From positions 248,001-312,000 of the forward strand of contig NZ_SLXD01000002.1 in NCBI RefSeq assembly GCF_004340905.1: DNA of 64,000 bases. The letters run 5' to 3'. The stretch comes from Rubrivivax gelatinosus. Its GTDB lineage: Bacteria > Pseudomonadota > Gammaproteobacteria > Burkholderiales > Burkholderiaceae_C. The translations under genes were made by a program, and so were the position numbers. Positions 1 to 11,446 of the stretch are shown piece by piece (the first letter of the stretch is position 1; each line of letters starts with the position of its first letter). Under the pieces are notes generated by a model. The model made no database searches. It saw nothing but the letters and a program-made list of their open reading frames with translations, and was not told the origin of the DNA.

Positions 1-2946
<2,946 letters not shown>

Positions 2947-2961
2947 GACCCGAAGATCCCC

Positions 2962-3675
2962 ATGGACGCCATCGAACACGCCCCCGGCCTGCACATCCGC
3001 GGCTTCCAGCCGCCGCTGCGGCTCTCCGACTTCCGGCTGGTGGCTTTCGACATGGACTCGACGCTGATCAACATCGAGTGCGTCGACGAGATCGCACGGG
3101 CCGCCGGGCGCTACGACGAGGTCGCGGCGATCACCGAGGCGGCGATGCGCGGCGAGATCAGCGACTACAAGGAGAGCCTGCGCCGGCGCATGGCGCTGCT
3201 GGCCGGCGTGCCCGAGGCGGCGCTGCACCAGGTCGCCGAGCAGCGGCTGCAGCTCAACCCCGGCGTCGAGGCCTTCGTCGCCGCCTGCCAGGCCGCCGGG
3301 CTGAAGACGATGCTCGTCTCCGGCGGCTTCAGCTTCTTCAGCGAACGCGTGCGCCGGCGCCTGAAGCTGGACTTCGCACGCGCCAACACGCTGGGCATCG
3401 CGCACGGCAAGCTCACCGGCACGCTGCTGCAGCGGCCCTGGGGCGACATCGTCGACGGCGCCGAGAAGCGCCGCGTACTGCTCGAGGTGGCCGAGCTGAT
3501 GGGCATCGAACCCTCGCAGGCCATCGCCGTCGGCGACGGCGCCAACGACCTGCCGATGATGGCCGCCGCCGGCCTGTCGATCGCCTACCACCCGAAACCC
3601 GCCGTCGCCGCCGAGGCGATGATCGCGATCACCTCTGGCGGCCTGGACCGCGCGCTCGAGGTGCTGCAGGCCTGA
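2962..3675 (+). CDS. serB: Phosphoserine phosphatase SerB
   Basis: Hydrolyses L-phosphoserine to serine, the last step of the phosphorylated serine pathway, in the cytoplasm. The 237-residue protein has the HAD-family DxDxT motif (DMDST, D30 and D32) and the late GDGAND metal-binding motif near residue 191. The SGGF segment fits the motif II serine region. It lacks the N-terminal ACT-like extension of the longer SerB proteins, so it is the short form. The ATG at 2962 is the only reasonable start after mfd. The 95 bp to the next gene hold a short GC-rich hairpin. Confidence 0.95.
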   Translation: MDAIEHAPGLHIRGFQPPLRLSDFRLVAFDMDSTLINIECVDEIARAAGRYDEVAAITEAAMRGEISDYKESLRRRMALLAGVPEAALHQVAEQRLQLNPGVEAFVAACQAAGLKTMLVSGGFSFFSERVRRRLKLDFARANTLGIAHGKLTGTLLQRPWGDIVDGAEKRRVLLEVAELMGIEPSQAIAVGDGANDLPMMAAAGLSIAYHPKPAVAAEAMIAITSGGLDRALEVLQA

Positions 3676-3719
3676 TCCCGCGAGGCGACTGACCGACGTC
3701 AAGACTCGGCCGGCCGGTC

Positions 3720-3734
3720 GCGGCGGACCGCCGC
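3720..3734 (+). terminator. Weak candidate terminator hairpin after serB
   Basis: GCGGCG and CGCCGC flank a 3-nt loop, 45 bp after the serB stop. There is no T-run behind it, so it may be only a GC-rich palindrome. It is the only structure I see between serB and the trpB-like gene. Confidence 0.25.
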
Positions 3735-3770
3735 CCCGATGACAGAATTCCGCGTCCCCCAGGAGATGCG

Positions 3771-5129
3771 ATGACGACGAAGTTCCTGCTCGAAGAAAGC
3801 CGCATGCCGCGGCACTGGTACAACATCGTGGCCGACCTGCCGGTGCCGCCGGCGCCGCCGCTGCACCCGGTCACCAAGCAGCCCGTCGCGCCGGCCGACC
3901 TGGAGCCGCTGTTCACGCGCTCTCTGATCGAGCAGGAGATGGCGACCGAACGCGAGATCGAGATCCCCGAGCCGATCCGCGAAGTCTTCCGCCTCTGGCG
4001 CCCGGCGCCGCTGATCCGCGCCCGCCGCCTGGAGCAGGCGCTGCAGACGCCGGCCAAGATCTTCTTCAAGTACGAAGGCGTTTCGCCGGCGGGCAGCCAC
4101 AAGCCCAACAGCGCCGTGCCGCAGGCCTGGTACAACGCCCAGGCCGGCATCCGCAAGCTGAGCACCGAGACCGGCGCCGGCCAGTGGGGTTCGTCGCTGG
4201 CCTTCGCAGGCTCCTTGTTCGGGCTGGAGGTCAAGGTCTTCCAGGTGCGCGTGTCCTACGACCAGAAGCCGTACCGCCGCGCGCTGATGGAGACCTACGG
4301 CGCGACCTGCATCCCCTCGCCCTCGCCCGAGACCGCCGCCGGCCGCGCGGTGCTCGCCGAGCACCCGGAGCACCGCGGCTCGCTGGGCCTGGCGATCAGC
4401 GAAGCCGTCGAGGTGGCGGCGACGAACGACGACACCAAGTACGCGCTCGGCTCGGTGCTCAACCACGTGCTGCTGCACCAGACCATCATCGGTCAGGAGG
4501 CGATGCTGCAGATGGAGATGGCCGATGCCGACCCGGACATCGTCATCGCCTGCACCGGCGGCGGCAGCAACTTCGCCGGCCTCGCCTTCCCCTACGTCGG
4601 CCAGACGCTGCGCGGCGGCCGCAAGCGCCGCATCGTCGCCATCGAACCGGTCGCCTGCCCGAGCCTGACGCGCGGCAGGTTCGCCTACGACTACGGCGAC
4701 ACCGCGCACCTGACGCCGCTGACCAAGATGCACACGCTGGGCAGCAGCTTCACGCCGCCGGGGTTCCACGCCGGCGGCCTGCGCTACCACGGCATGGCAC
4801 CGCTGGTCAGCCACCTGCTGGAGCTCGGCCTGATCGAGGCCCAGGCGCACACCCAGAACGACTGCTTCGCCGCGGCGGTGCTGTTCGCGCGCTGCGAAGG
4901 CATCGTGCCGGCGCCCGAAGCCAGCCACGCGATCCAGGGCGCGGTCGCCGAGGCGCTGCGCTGCAAGGCCGAAGGCAAGGCCGAGACCATCCTCTTCGGC
5001 CTGAGCGGCCACGGCCACTTCGACATGGCCGCCTACACCAACTACCTCGGCGGCAAGCTGGTCGACGCCAGCTACGACGAGGCCGAGCTGGCGATGGCGC
5101 TGTCGGGGCTGCCGTCGATTCCGGCCTGA
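3771..5129 (+). CDS. trpB2: TrpB2-type tryptophan synthase beta chain-like protein
   Basis: PLP-dependent fold-type II enzyme that joins indole and serine to make tryptophan. The 452-residue length and the N-terminal extension (PRHWYNIVADLP, PPAPPLHPVT) match the TrpB2 class rather than the shorter TrpB1 that pairs with TrpA. The PLP-binding lysine is K111 in SPAGSHKPNSA, and the phosphate-binding loop CTGGGSN lies near residue 261. No trpA, trpF or other trp gene is nearby, which fits the stand-alone habit of TrpB2. An RBS-like GGAGATG precedes the ATG at 3771. The exact physiological substrate of such orphan forms is less certain than the fold. Confidence 0.9.
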   Translation: MTTKFLLEESRMPRHWYNIVADLPVPPAPPLHPVTKQPVAPADLEPLFTRSLIEQEMATEREIEIPEPIREVFRLWRPAPLIRARRLEQALQTPAKIFFKYEGVSPAGSHKPNSAVPQAWYNAQAGIRKLSTETGAGQWGSSLAFAGSLFGLEVKVFQVRVSYDQKPYRRALMETYGATCIPSPSPETAAGRAVLAEHPEHRGSLGLAISEAVEVAATNDDTKYALGSVLNHVLLHQTIIGQEAMLQMEMADADPDIVIACTGGGSNFAGLAFPYVGQTLRGGRKRRIVAIEPVACPSLTRGRFAYDYGDTAHLTPLTKMHTLGSSFTPPGFHAGGLRYHGMAPLVSHLLELGLIEAQAHTQNDCFAAAVLFARCEGIVPAPEASHAIQGAVAEALRCKAEGKAETILFGLSGHGHFDMAAYTNYLGGKLVDASYDEAELAMALSGLPSIPA

Positions 5130-5143
5130 CGAAGCCGAGTGCC

Positions 5144-5169
5144 TGGGCTCAGCCAGAGAGCTGAGCCCA
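5144..5169. terminator. Bidirectional hairpin between convergent trpB2 and hrpA
   Basis: A perfect 10-bp stem (TGGGCTCAGC / GCTGAGCCCA) with loop CAGAGA sits where the two genes converge. It overlaps the last codons and stop of hrpA. On the + strand it is followed by AGCTTTG. It probably terminates both transcripts, although neither side has a strong T-run. Confidence 0.55.
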
Positions 5170-8100
5170 AGCTTTGTCCAGGCGCTTGACGCTGACCGGC
5201 TGCGGCGTGCGCAGCTCCTGGGCGAACAGGCTGACGCGCAGTTCCTCCAGCAGCCAGCGGTACTCGTCCATCCGCGCGTGCTGCGCGCCCTTCAGCTCGG
5301 CGACACGGCGCCAGTAGCGCTGCTCCAGCGGGCGCAGCTCGGCCAGGCGCGTGGCGTCGCGCGCCGGGTCGGCGCGCAGCTTGTCCAGGCGCAGCGTCAC
5401 GGCTTTCAGATAACGCGGGAAGTGGGCCAGCGCCGCCCAGTCGGTGTTCGCCAGGAAACGTTTGGGCACCAGGCGCTGCAGCTGCTGCGCGACGTCGTCG
5501 GCGACGTCCTTGGGCGGGCGGCTGTCCTTGAGCTTGCGCGCCGCGACCGCGTACTCGGCCAGCACGACGCCGGCCAGCCGCGCCACCTCCTGGGCGATCA
5601 GGTTCAGCCTCGTGCGTCCTTCGTCGACACGGGCCTTGAAGCTGCGTTCGTCGCTCGGCAGCGGCTCGGCCAGGAAGGCGCGGTCGACGGCGACGTCGAC
5701 GATCTGCTGGCGCAGCTCCTCGACGGTGCCGCCCATCGCCATGAAGGCCACGCCCATCTTCTGCAGGTCGGGGATGTTCTTCTCGAGGTACTTCAGCGGC
5801 TCGCGGATCTGCAGCGCGACCAGCCGGCGCAGGCCGACGCGGTGTTTGGCGGCGGCCACCTCGGGCTCGTCGAAGACCTCGATCTCGACGTGCGTGCCGC
5901 CGTCGACCAGCGCCGGGAAGCCGATCAGCGTCTGCGCGCCCTTGCGGATCTCCATCAGCTCGGGCAGCTCGCCGAAGGTCCAGGCGGTGTGGCGCTGTGG
6001 AACGGCCGGCGGCGGCGCTGCGGCAACCTCGGCGACGACACCGCGGCCCTGCCCCCTCTCCCGCCCCGCGGGAGAGGGATGGGGTGAGGGTGGTGGCGTG
6101 GATCTGCCCTCACCCCCCGCCCTCTCCCGCTGCGCGGGCGAGGGAGCCTGAATCTTCAGCGCCGCCAGCGCCTGGAACGCGCTGCGCGCCTGGCCGCCGA
6201 GCTCGGCCTTCAGCCCGGCGAGGTCGCGCCCCATCGCGAGCTGGCGGCCGTGCTCGTCGACGACGCGGAAGTTCATGAACAGGTGCGGCGGCAGCTGTTC
6301 GAGCTTGAAGTCATTGCGCTGCACCGCGAGCTGGGTGCGCTCGCGCACCGCCTTCAACAGCGCGTCGACCAGCTCGCCCTGGGCGAAGGGCGCGGTGGCG
6401 CAGAACTCGGCGGCGAACTCGGGCAGCGGCACCAGGCGCGAGCGCGGGCGCTGGTGCAGGCTCTTGCACAGCGCCTGCACCTTGTCGCGCAGCATGCCGG
6501 GCACCAGCCACTGGCAGCGTTCCTCGCTGGCCTGGTTGAGCGCGTAGATCGGCAGCGTGACGGTGATGCCGTCCTTCGCGTCGCCGGGCTCGTGCAGGTA
6601 GCTGGCGGCGCAGTCGATGCCGCCCAGGCGCACGGTCTTCGGGAAGGCGTCGGTCGTGATGCCGGCGGCCTCGTGGCGCATCAGCTCGTCGCGCGTCAGC
6701 TGCAGCAGCTTGGGGCTCTTCTTGACCTCCTCTCGGAACCACTTCTCCAGCGTCGCGCCCGAGCAGACCTCGGGCGGCAGCTGCTGGTCGTAGAAGGCGA
6801 AGATCAGCTCGTCGTCGACCAGCACGTCCTGGCGGCGCGACTTGTGCTCCAGCTCCTCGACCTGGGCGACGAGCTTGCGGTTGTGCGCCAGGAACGGCAG
6901 CCGCGACTCCCAGTCGCCGTTGACCAGCGCCTCGCGAATGAAGATCTCGCGCGCCGCCTTGGCGTCGACACGGCCGTAGTTGACGCGGCGGTTGTTGTAG
7001 ACGACCAGCCCGTACAGCGTCGCGCGCTCCAGCGCGATGACCTCGGCGGCCTTCTTCTCCCAGTGCGGCTCGAGCAGCTGGGTCTTCAGCAGATGGCCGG
7101 CCACCGCCGGGATCCAGCCCGGCTCGATGGCGGCGATGCCGCGGCCGAAGAGCCGCGTCGTTTCCACCAGCTCGGCGACGACGATCCAGCGCCCCGGCTT
7201 CTTGCTCAGGTGCGCGCCCGGGTGACGCCAGAACTTGATGCCGCGTGCGCCCAGGTACCAGTCGTCGTCGTCGGACTTGCAGCCGATGTTGCCCAGCAGG
7301 CCGGCGAGCATCGACAGGTGCAGCTGCTCGTAGGTCGCGGGCGCGGTGTTCAGCCGCCAGCCGTGTTCGGCGACGACGGTCAGCAGCTGCGAGTGGATGT
7401 CGCGCCACTCGCGCACGCGCCGCGGGTTGACGAAGCTCTCGCGCAGGCGCTGCTCCTGCTGGCGGTTGCTGAGTTTGTGGGTCGCTTCGCTCCCTCTCCC
7501 GCCTGCGGGAGAGGGTGGGGGTGAGGGTAGTGGCGCGGCACGGCCCCTCACCCCCACCCTCTCCCCGCTCGCGGGGAGAGGGAGTCCTCCGGCGTGCCCG
7601 TGCCCGCGCCCCTCCTCGATCCAGTTCCACAGCTTCAGGTAGCCGACGAACTCGCTCTTCTCGTCGTCGAACTTGCGGTGTTTCTCGTCGGCGGCCTGCT
7701 GCTGTTCCAGCGGCCGGTCGCGCACGTCCTGCACCGACAGCGCCGAGGCGATGACCAGCACCTCCGACAGCGCGTGGCGGTCGCGCGCCTCGATGATCAT
7801 GCGGCCGACGCGCGGGTCCAGCGGCAGCTTGGCGAGTTCGCGGCCGATCTTGGTCAGATCGCCCTGCTCGTCGATCGCGTCGAGTTCGTCGAGCAGCGCA
7901 TAGCCGTCGGCGATGGCCTTCTTCGGCGGCGGCTCCAGGAACGGGAAGTCCTCGACCGTGCCCAGGCGCAGCGCCTTCATGCGCAGGATGACGCCGGCCA
8001 GCGACGAACGCAGGATCTCGGGGTCGGTGAAACGCGCGCGCTGGTTGAAATCGGCCTCGTCGTAGAGGCGGATGCAGACGCCGTTGGCGACACGGCCGCA

Positions 8101-9165
8101 GCGGCCGGCACGCTGGTTGGCCGCGGCCTGGCTGACTGGCTCGACCTGCAACTGCTCGACCTTGTTGCGGTAGCTGTAGCGCTTGACCCGCGCCAGCCCC
8201 GAGTCGACGACGTAGCGGATGCCCGGCACCGTCAGCGAGGTCTCGGCGACGTTGGTCGCGAGCACGATGCGCCGGCCGTTGCCGGCTTCGAAGACACGGT
8301 CCTGCTCGGCCTGCGACAGGCGCGCGAACAGCGGCAGGATCTCCGGCTGCGGCCCACCGCGTGCGGTGCTGGCCAGGTGCTTGCGCAGATGGTCGGCGGT
8401 CTCGCGGATCTCGCGTTCGCCGGGCAGGAAGACGAGGATGTCGCCGGAGCCGCCGCGCCAGAGCTCGTCGACGGCGTCGGCGATCGCGTCGCCCAGGTCC
8501 CAGTCCTTCTTCTCCTCGAACGGGCGCCAGCGCTGCTCGACCGGGTACAGCCGGCCCGAGACCATGATCACCGGCGCCGGGCCGGCCGCGGACTCGAAGT
8601 GCCTGGCGAAGCGGTCGGCGTCGATCGTCGCCGAGGTGACGACGATCTTCAGGTCGGGCCGGCGCGGCAGCAGCTGGCGCAGGTAGCCGAGCAGGAAATC
8701 GATGTTGAGGCTGCGCTCGTGCGCCTCGTCGATGATCAGCGTGTCGTAGGCCTTGAGCAGCGGGTCGGTCTGCGTCTCGGCCAGCAGGATGCCGTCGGTC
8801 ATCAGCTTGACCGAAGCGCCCGGCTGCAGCCGGTCCTGGAAGCGCACCTTGTAGCCGACGACCTCGCCCAGCGGCGAGTTCAGCTCCTCGGCGATGCGCT
8901 TGGCGACGCTGGAGGCGGCGATGCGCCGCGGCTGCGTGTGGCCGATCAGGCCGCGGCCGCCGGCGCCCAGGCCACGGCCCAGCTCCAGCGCGATCTTCGG
9001 CAGCTGCGTCGTCTTGCCCGAGCCGGTCTCGCCGCAGACGATGATGACCTGGTGCTCGGAAAGCGCACGCGCGATCTCGTCTCGGCGCGCCGAGACGGGC
9101 AGCGATTCGGGATAGGTGATCGGCGGAACCGGGTTGGCCGGCCGCCCGGGGCAAGTGTCGGACAC
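5149..9165 (-). CDS. hrpA: ATP-dependent RNA helicase HrpA
   Basis: DEAH-box RNA helicase of the HrpA/HrpB type, linked in other bacteria to mRNA processing and to rescue of stalled or collided ribosomes. The 1338-residue protein has Walker A GETGSGKT (K51), DEAH at about 146-149, the SATID motif, a QRAGRCGR motif VI, and the HA2, OB-fold and DUF3418 C-terminal regions. It is near the usual length of about 1300 residues. The start is a GTG at 9165, and an in-frame ATG start is not available. Two arginine/proline/serine-rich inserts at about residues 528-559 and 1007-1038 are encoded by palindromic repeats (separate features) and look like passengers in flexible loops. The VOC gene lies 30 bp upstream on the same strand. 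Confidence 0.95.
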   Translation of the reverse strand: MSDTCPGRPANPVPPITYPESLPVSARRDEIARALSEHQVIIVCGETGSGKTTQLPKIALELGRGLGAGGRGLIGHTQPRRIAASSVAKRIAEELNSPLGEVVGYKVRFQDRLQPGASVKLMTDGILLAETQTDPLLKAYDTLIIDEAHERSLNIDFLLGYLRQLLPRRPDLKIVVTSATIDADRFARHFESAAGPAPVIMVSGRLYPVEQRWRPFEEKKDWDLGDAIADAVDELWRGGSGDILVFLPGEREIRETADHLRKHLASTARGGPQPEILPLFARLSQAEQDRVFEAGNGRRIVLATNVAETSLTVPGIRYVVDSGLARVKRYSYRNKVEQLQVEPVSQAAANQRAGRCGRVANGVCIRLYDEADFNQRARFTDPEILRSSLAGVILRMKALRLGTVEDFPFLEPPPKKAIADGYALLDELDAIDEQGDLTKIGRELAKLPLDPRVGRMIIEARDRHALSEVLVIASALSVQDVRDRPLEQQQAADEKHRKFDDEKSEFVGYLKLWNWIEEGRGHGHAGGLPLPASGERVGVRGRAAPLPSPPPSPAGGRGSEATHKLSNRQQEQRLRESFVNPRRVREWRDIHSQLLTVVAEHGWRLNTAPATYEQLHLSMLAGLLGNIGCKSDDDDWYLGARGIKFWRHPGAHLSKKPGRWIVVAELVETTRLFGRGIAAIEPGWIPAVAGHLLKTQLLEPHWEKKAAEVIALERATLYGLVVYNNRRVNYGRVDAKAAREIFIREALVNGDWESRLPFLAHNRKLVAQVEELEHKSRRQDVLVDDELIFAFYDQQLPPEVCSGATLEKWFREEVKKSPKLLQLTRDELMRHEAAGITTDAFPKTVRLGGIDCAASYLHEPGDAKDGITVTLPIYALNQASEERCQWLVPGMLRDKVQALCKSLHQRPRSRLVPLPEFAAEFCATAPFAQGELVDALLKAVRERTQLAVQRNDFKLEQLPPHLFMNFRVVDEHGRQLAMGRDLAGLKAELGGQARSAFQALAALKIQAPSPAQRERAGGEGRSTPPPSPHPSPAGRERGQGRGVVAEVAAAPPPAVPQRHTAWTFGELPELMEIRKGAQTLIGFPALVDGGTHVEIEVFDEPEVAAAKHRVGLRRLVALQIREPLKYLEKNIPDLQKMGVAFMAMGGTVEELRQQIVDVAVDRAFLAEPLPSDERSFKARVDEGRTRLNLIAQEVARLAGVVLAEYAVAARKLKDSRPPKDVADDVAQQLQRLVPKRFLANTDWAALAHFPRYLKAVTLRLDKLRADPARDATRLAELRPLEQRYWRRVAELKGAQHARMDEYRWLLEELRVSLFAQELRTPQPVSVKRLDKAWAQLSG
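6053..6145. repeat. Palindromic repeat element, copy 1, inside hrpA
   Basis: Two inward-facing hairpins: CCCTCTCCCGC / GCGGGAGAGGG at the left, and CCCTCTCCCGC / GCGGGCGAGGG at the right with one mismatch. They are joined by a longer inverted pair (GGGGTGAGGG / CCCTCACCCC). The layout is that of REP/BIME-type or MITE-like dispersed repeats. It is translated in frame as part of HrpA (about residues 1007-1038) without breaking the gene. Confidence 0.8.
7491..7583. repeat. Palindromic repeat element, copy 2, inside hrpA
   Basis: Same architecture as the copy at 6053-6145. The left hairpin is CCCTCTCCC / GGGAGAGGG and the right hairpin is CCCTCTCCCCGC / GCGGGGAGAGGG. The connecting stem GGGTGGGGGTGAGGG / CCCTCACCCCCACCC is a perfect 15 bp. 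The roughly 92-bp unit can fold as a cruciform. It is translated in frame at about residues 528-559 of HrpA, in the linker before the VNPRRVREWRDIHSQL segment. Confidence 0.85.
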
Positions 9166-9195
9166 GGGGCGCGGATTATGGCCGCGCCCGCGTGA

Positions 9196-9588
9196 TCACA
9201 TCGCTTCGTAGCGGATGACGTTGATCGCCGCGCCGGTCGGGTCGCGCAGCACGGCCATGCGGCCGACGCCGGGCACGTCCATCGCCGGCACCAGCACGCT
9301 GCCGCCGAGTTCGACCGCCTTGGCGATCGTGTCGTCCACCGAGTCGACCGTGACGTAGCCGGCCCAGTGCGGCGGCACTTCCTTGGGCGTGTCGGGCGGG
9401 AAGGCCATGATGCCGCCGACCGCGGTGCCGTCCGGCGTCTTGGCGACGCGGTAGGTGCCGACCCCGTCGTACTCCTGCTGGTCGAAGCTCCAGCCGAACA
9501 GCTCGCCGTAGAACGCGGCGGCGCGCTCGGGATCGGCAGTCAGCAGTTCGTTCCAGCTGAACGCGCCGTGAGTCTTGAAGACGTCCAT
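9196..9588 (-). CDS. VOC-family (glyoxalase-like) protein
   Basis: A 130-residue protein with the two-part beta-alpha-beta-beta-beta fold typical of vicinal-oxygen-chelate proteins. The visible pattern is AFSWNELLTADPERAAAFYGELFGW, then VGGIMAFP and PPHWAGYVTVDSVD, then a closing DPTGAAINVIRY. This subgroup is often annotated as glyoxalase/bleomycin-resistance protein, but the substrate cannot be read from sequence. The ATG at 9588 is chosen because AGGAGA lies just upstream on the minus strand. The same frame stays open far upstream only because of base composition. It is divergent from argA (54 bp apart) and lies 30 bp ahead of hrpA. Confidence 0.85.
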   Translation of the reverse strand: MDVFKTHGAFSWNELLTADPERAAAFYGELFGWSFDQQEYDGVGTYRVAKTPDGTAVGGIMAFPPDTPKEVPPHWAGYVTVDSVDDTIAKAVELGGSVLVPAMDVPGVGRMAVLRDPTGAAINVIRYEAM

Positions 9589-9642
9589 GCGATCTCCTGT
9601 TTCGTGGAGCGCCGATGATGCTGCGGCACAATCGCCCGCGCC

Positions 9643-10983
9643 ATGAGCGTCGTCTTCCCGCACACCTTCGTCCCCTGGTTCCGGGCGGTCGCCCCCTACC
9701 TGCATGCCTACCGGGGCAAGACCTTCGTCGTTGCGGTGACCGGGGAGATGATCGCCGCCGGCAAGCTCAATGCCTTCGTGCAGGATCTGTCGATCCTGCA
9801 CGCGATGGGGCTGAAGATCGTGCTCGTGCACGGCTTCCGGCCGCAGGTCAACGAGCAGCTCGCCGCCAAGGGCCACGTCTCGCGCTTCAGCCACGGCCGC
9901 CGCATCACCGATCCGGTGGCGCTGGACGCGGCGCAGGAAGCCGCCGGCCAGCTGCGCTTCGAGATCGAGGCCGCGTTCTCGCAAGGCCTGCCGAACACGC
10001 CGATGGCCAACGCCACGGTGCGCGTGGTCTCGGGCAACTTCCTCACCGCGCGCCCGGTCGGCATCGTCGACGGCGTCGACTTCCAGTCCAGCGGCCTGGT
10101 GCGGCGCGTCGACCACGGCGCGATCCGGCGCGCCATCGACATCGGCGCGCTGGTGCTGCTGTCGCCGTTCGGCTTCTCGCCCACCGGCGAAGCCTTCAAC
10201 CTGTCGATGGAGGACGTGGCGACGTCCACCGCGATCGCGCTGCAGGCCGACAAGCTCGTCTTCATGACCGAGGTGCCGGGCATCCGCGAGAACCCCGACG
10301 ACGCGGACAGTCCGATCGACACCGAGCTGGCGCTGGCCGACGCACGCCGTCTGCTCGCTTCCTGGCCCGCCCCGGCCAAACCCACCGACCCGGCCTTCTA
10401 CCTGCAGTACTGCGTGAAGGCCTGCGAGCACGGAGTCGAACGCTCGCACATCCTGCCCTTCGCCGCCGACGGCTCGCTGCTGCTGGAAGTCTTCACCCAC
10501 GACGGCATCGGCACGATGGTCGTCGACGAGAAGCTCGAGAGCCTGCGCGAAGCGACGCCCGACGACGTCGGCGGCATCTTGCAGCTGATCGAACCCTTCG
10601 AACGCGACGGCACGCTGGTGCGCCGCGAACGCACCGAGATCGAACGCGATGTCTCGGCCTACACCGTCATCGAGCACGACGGCATCATCTTCGGCTGCGC
10701 GGCGCTCTACCCCTATCCCGAGGCGCGCACCGCCGAGATGGCGGCGCTGACCGTCTCGCCGCTGGCCCAGGGCCAGGGCGACGGCGAGCGCATCCTCAAG
10801 CACATCGAGCACCGCGCCAAGGCGATGGGGCTGGAGAGCGTGTTCGTGCTGACCACGCGCACGATGCACTGGTTCATCAAGCGCGGGTTCGCCCAGGTCG
10901 ACCCCGACTGGCTGCCCGAGGCGCGCAAGCGCAAGTACAACTGGGACCGGCGCTCGCAAGTGCTGGTCAAACGACTGTTCTGA
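9643..10983 (+). CDS. argA: Amino-acid N-acetyltransferase (N-acetylglutamate synthase) ArgA
   Basis: Catalyses acetyl-CoA + glutamate to N-acetylglutamate, the first step of arginine synthesis. The 446-residue protein has the classical ArgA layout. An N-terminal amino-acid-kinase-like domain (about residues 20-270, with [15 protein letters not shown]) binds the arginine feedback inhibitor, and a C-terminal GNAT acetyltransferase domain follows (about 300-440, with [21 protein letters not shown]). The ATG at 9643 gives [30 protein letters not shown], a typical ArgA start. The YggX gene follows after 16 bp and may share the transcript. Confidence 0.95.
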   Translation: MSVVFPHTFVPWFRAVAPYLHAYRGKTFVVAVTGEMIAAGKLNAFVQDLSILHAMGLKIVLVHGFRPQVNEQLAAKGHVSRFSHGRRITDPVALDAAQEAAGQLRFEIEAAFSQGLPNTPMANATVRVVSGNFLTARPVGIVDGVDFQSSGLVRRVDHGAIRRAIDIGALVLLSPFGFSPTGEAFNLSMEDVATSTAIALQADKLVFMTEVPGIRENPDDADSPIDTELALADARRLLASWPAPAKPTDPAFYLQYCVKACEHGVERSHILPFAADGSLLLEVFTHDGIGTMVVDEKLESLREATPDDVGGILQLIEPFERDGTLVRRERTEIERDVSAYTVIEHDGIIFGCAALYPYPEARTAEMAALTVSPLAQGQGDGERILKHIEHRAKAMGLESVFVLTTRTMHWFIKRGFAQVDPDWLPEARKRKYNWDRRSQVLVKRLF

Positions 10984-10999
10984 ACAACTGGAGACCCCG

Positions 11000-11272
11000 A
11001 TGGCCCGCATGGTGAACTGCGTCTACCTGAAGAAGGAAGCCGAAGGCCTGTCCTTCGCGCCCTACCCCGGCGAGCTCGGCAAGCGCATCTACGACAACGT
11101 CTCGAAGGAGGCCTTCGAGCACTGGAAGCGCCACCAGACGATGCTCGTCAACGAGAACCGCCTGAACCTGGCCGACGCCCGCGCCCGCCAATACCTCGCC
11201 CGCCAGATGGAGCAGTTCTTCTTCGGCGGCGGAGCCGACGCGCCGGCGGGCTACGTCCCGCCGGCGGCCTGA
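11000..11272 (+). CDS. Fe(2+)-trafficking / oxidative damage protection protein (YggX family)
   Basis: A 90-residue cytoplasmic protein of the YggX family, which is linked to protection of iron-sulfur clusters and iron trafficking under oxidative stress. It begins [19 protein letters not shown] with the conserved cysteine at position 7, and contains [30 protein letters not shown], the core of the family. Length is normal. It lies 16 bp after argA with GGAGA before its ATG. An iron-binding substrate protein gene follows downstream, but a strong hairpin separates them. Confidence 0.95.
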   Translation: MARMVNCVYLKKEAEGLSFAPYPGELGKRIYDNVSKEAFEHWKRHQTMLVNENRLNLADARARQYLARQMEQFFFGGGADAPAGYVPPAA

Positions 11273-11300
11273 GCGAAGCTCGGGCATGAAGAACTGCGGG

Positions 11301-11337
11301 GTGCAACTCATCTGCGCGCAGCGCAGGTGAGGTGCAC
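11301..11337. terminator. Strong hairpin after the YggX gene
   Basis: A 17-bp stem with a 3-nt loop: GTGCAACTCATCTGCGC pairs with GCGCAGGTGAGGTGCAC, with one A:G mismatch and one G:U pair. It begins 28 bp after the yggX-type stop. No T-run follows, so it could be a Rho-assisted terminator, an mRNA 3'-end stabiliser or a palindromic repeat. Confidence 0.5.
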
Positions 11338-11388
11338 ACCAACGGTGCCGCGGGCGCCGGCGTATAACCTGACGCAAGTCCAGAAAAC

Positions 11389-11406
11389 GCAAATGATTCG
11401 CATTGC
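11389..11406. promoter_or_regulatory. Candidate Fur box upstream of the iron-binding protein gene
   Basis: GCAAATGATTCGCATTGC is an imperfect palindrome resembling the AATGATAATCATT core recognised by the ferric uptake regulator. It lies about 40 bp before the ATG of a predicted Fe(III) substrate-binding protein, which is the context expected for iron repression. The match is by eye only. Confidence 0.55.
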
Positions 11407-11446
11407 GGGCTAGACTCCGGGCTCCTTTTACCCCGGAGTTCCTCCA

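Noticed and set aside
7594-9195. A 533-codon frame on the plus strand opposite hrpA
   Set aside because: It is the mirror of the hrpA codon pattern, contains no family signature, and hrpA is certain.
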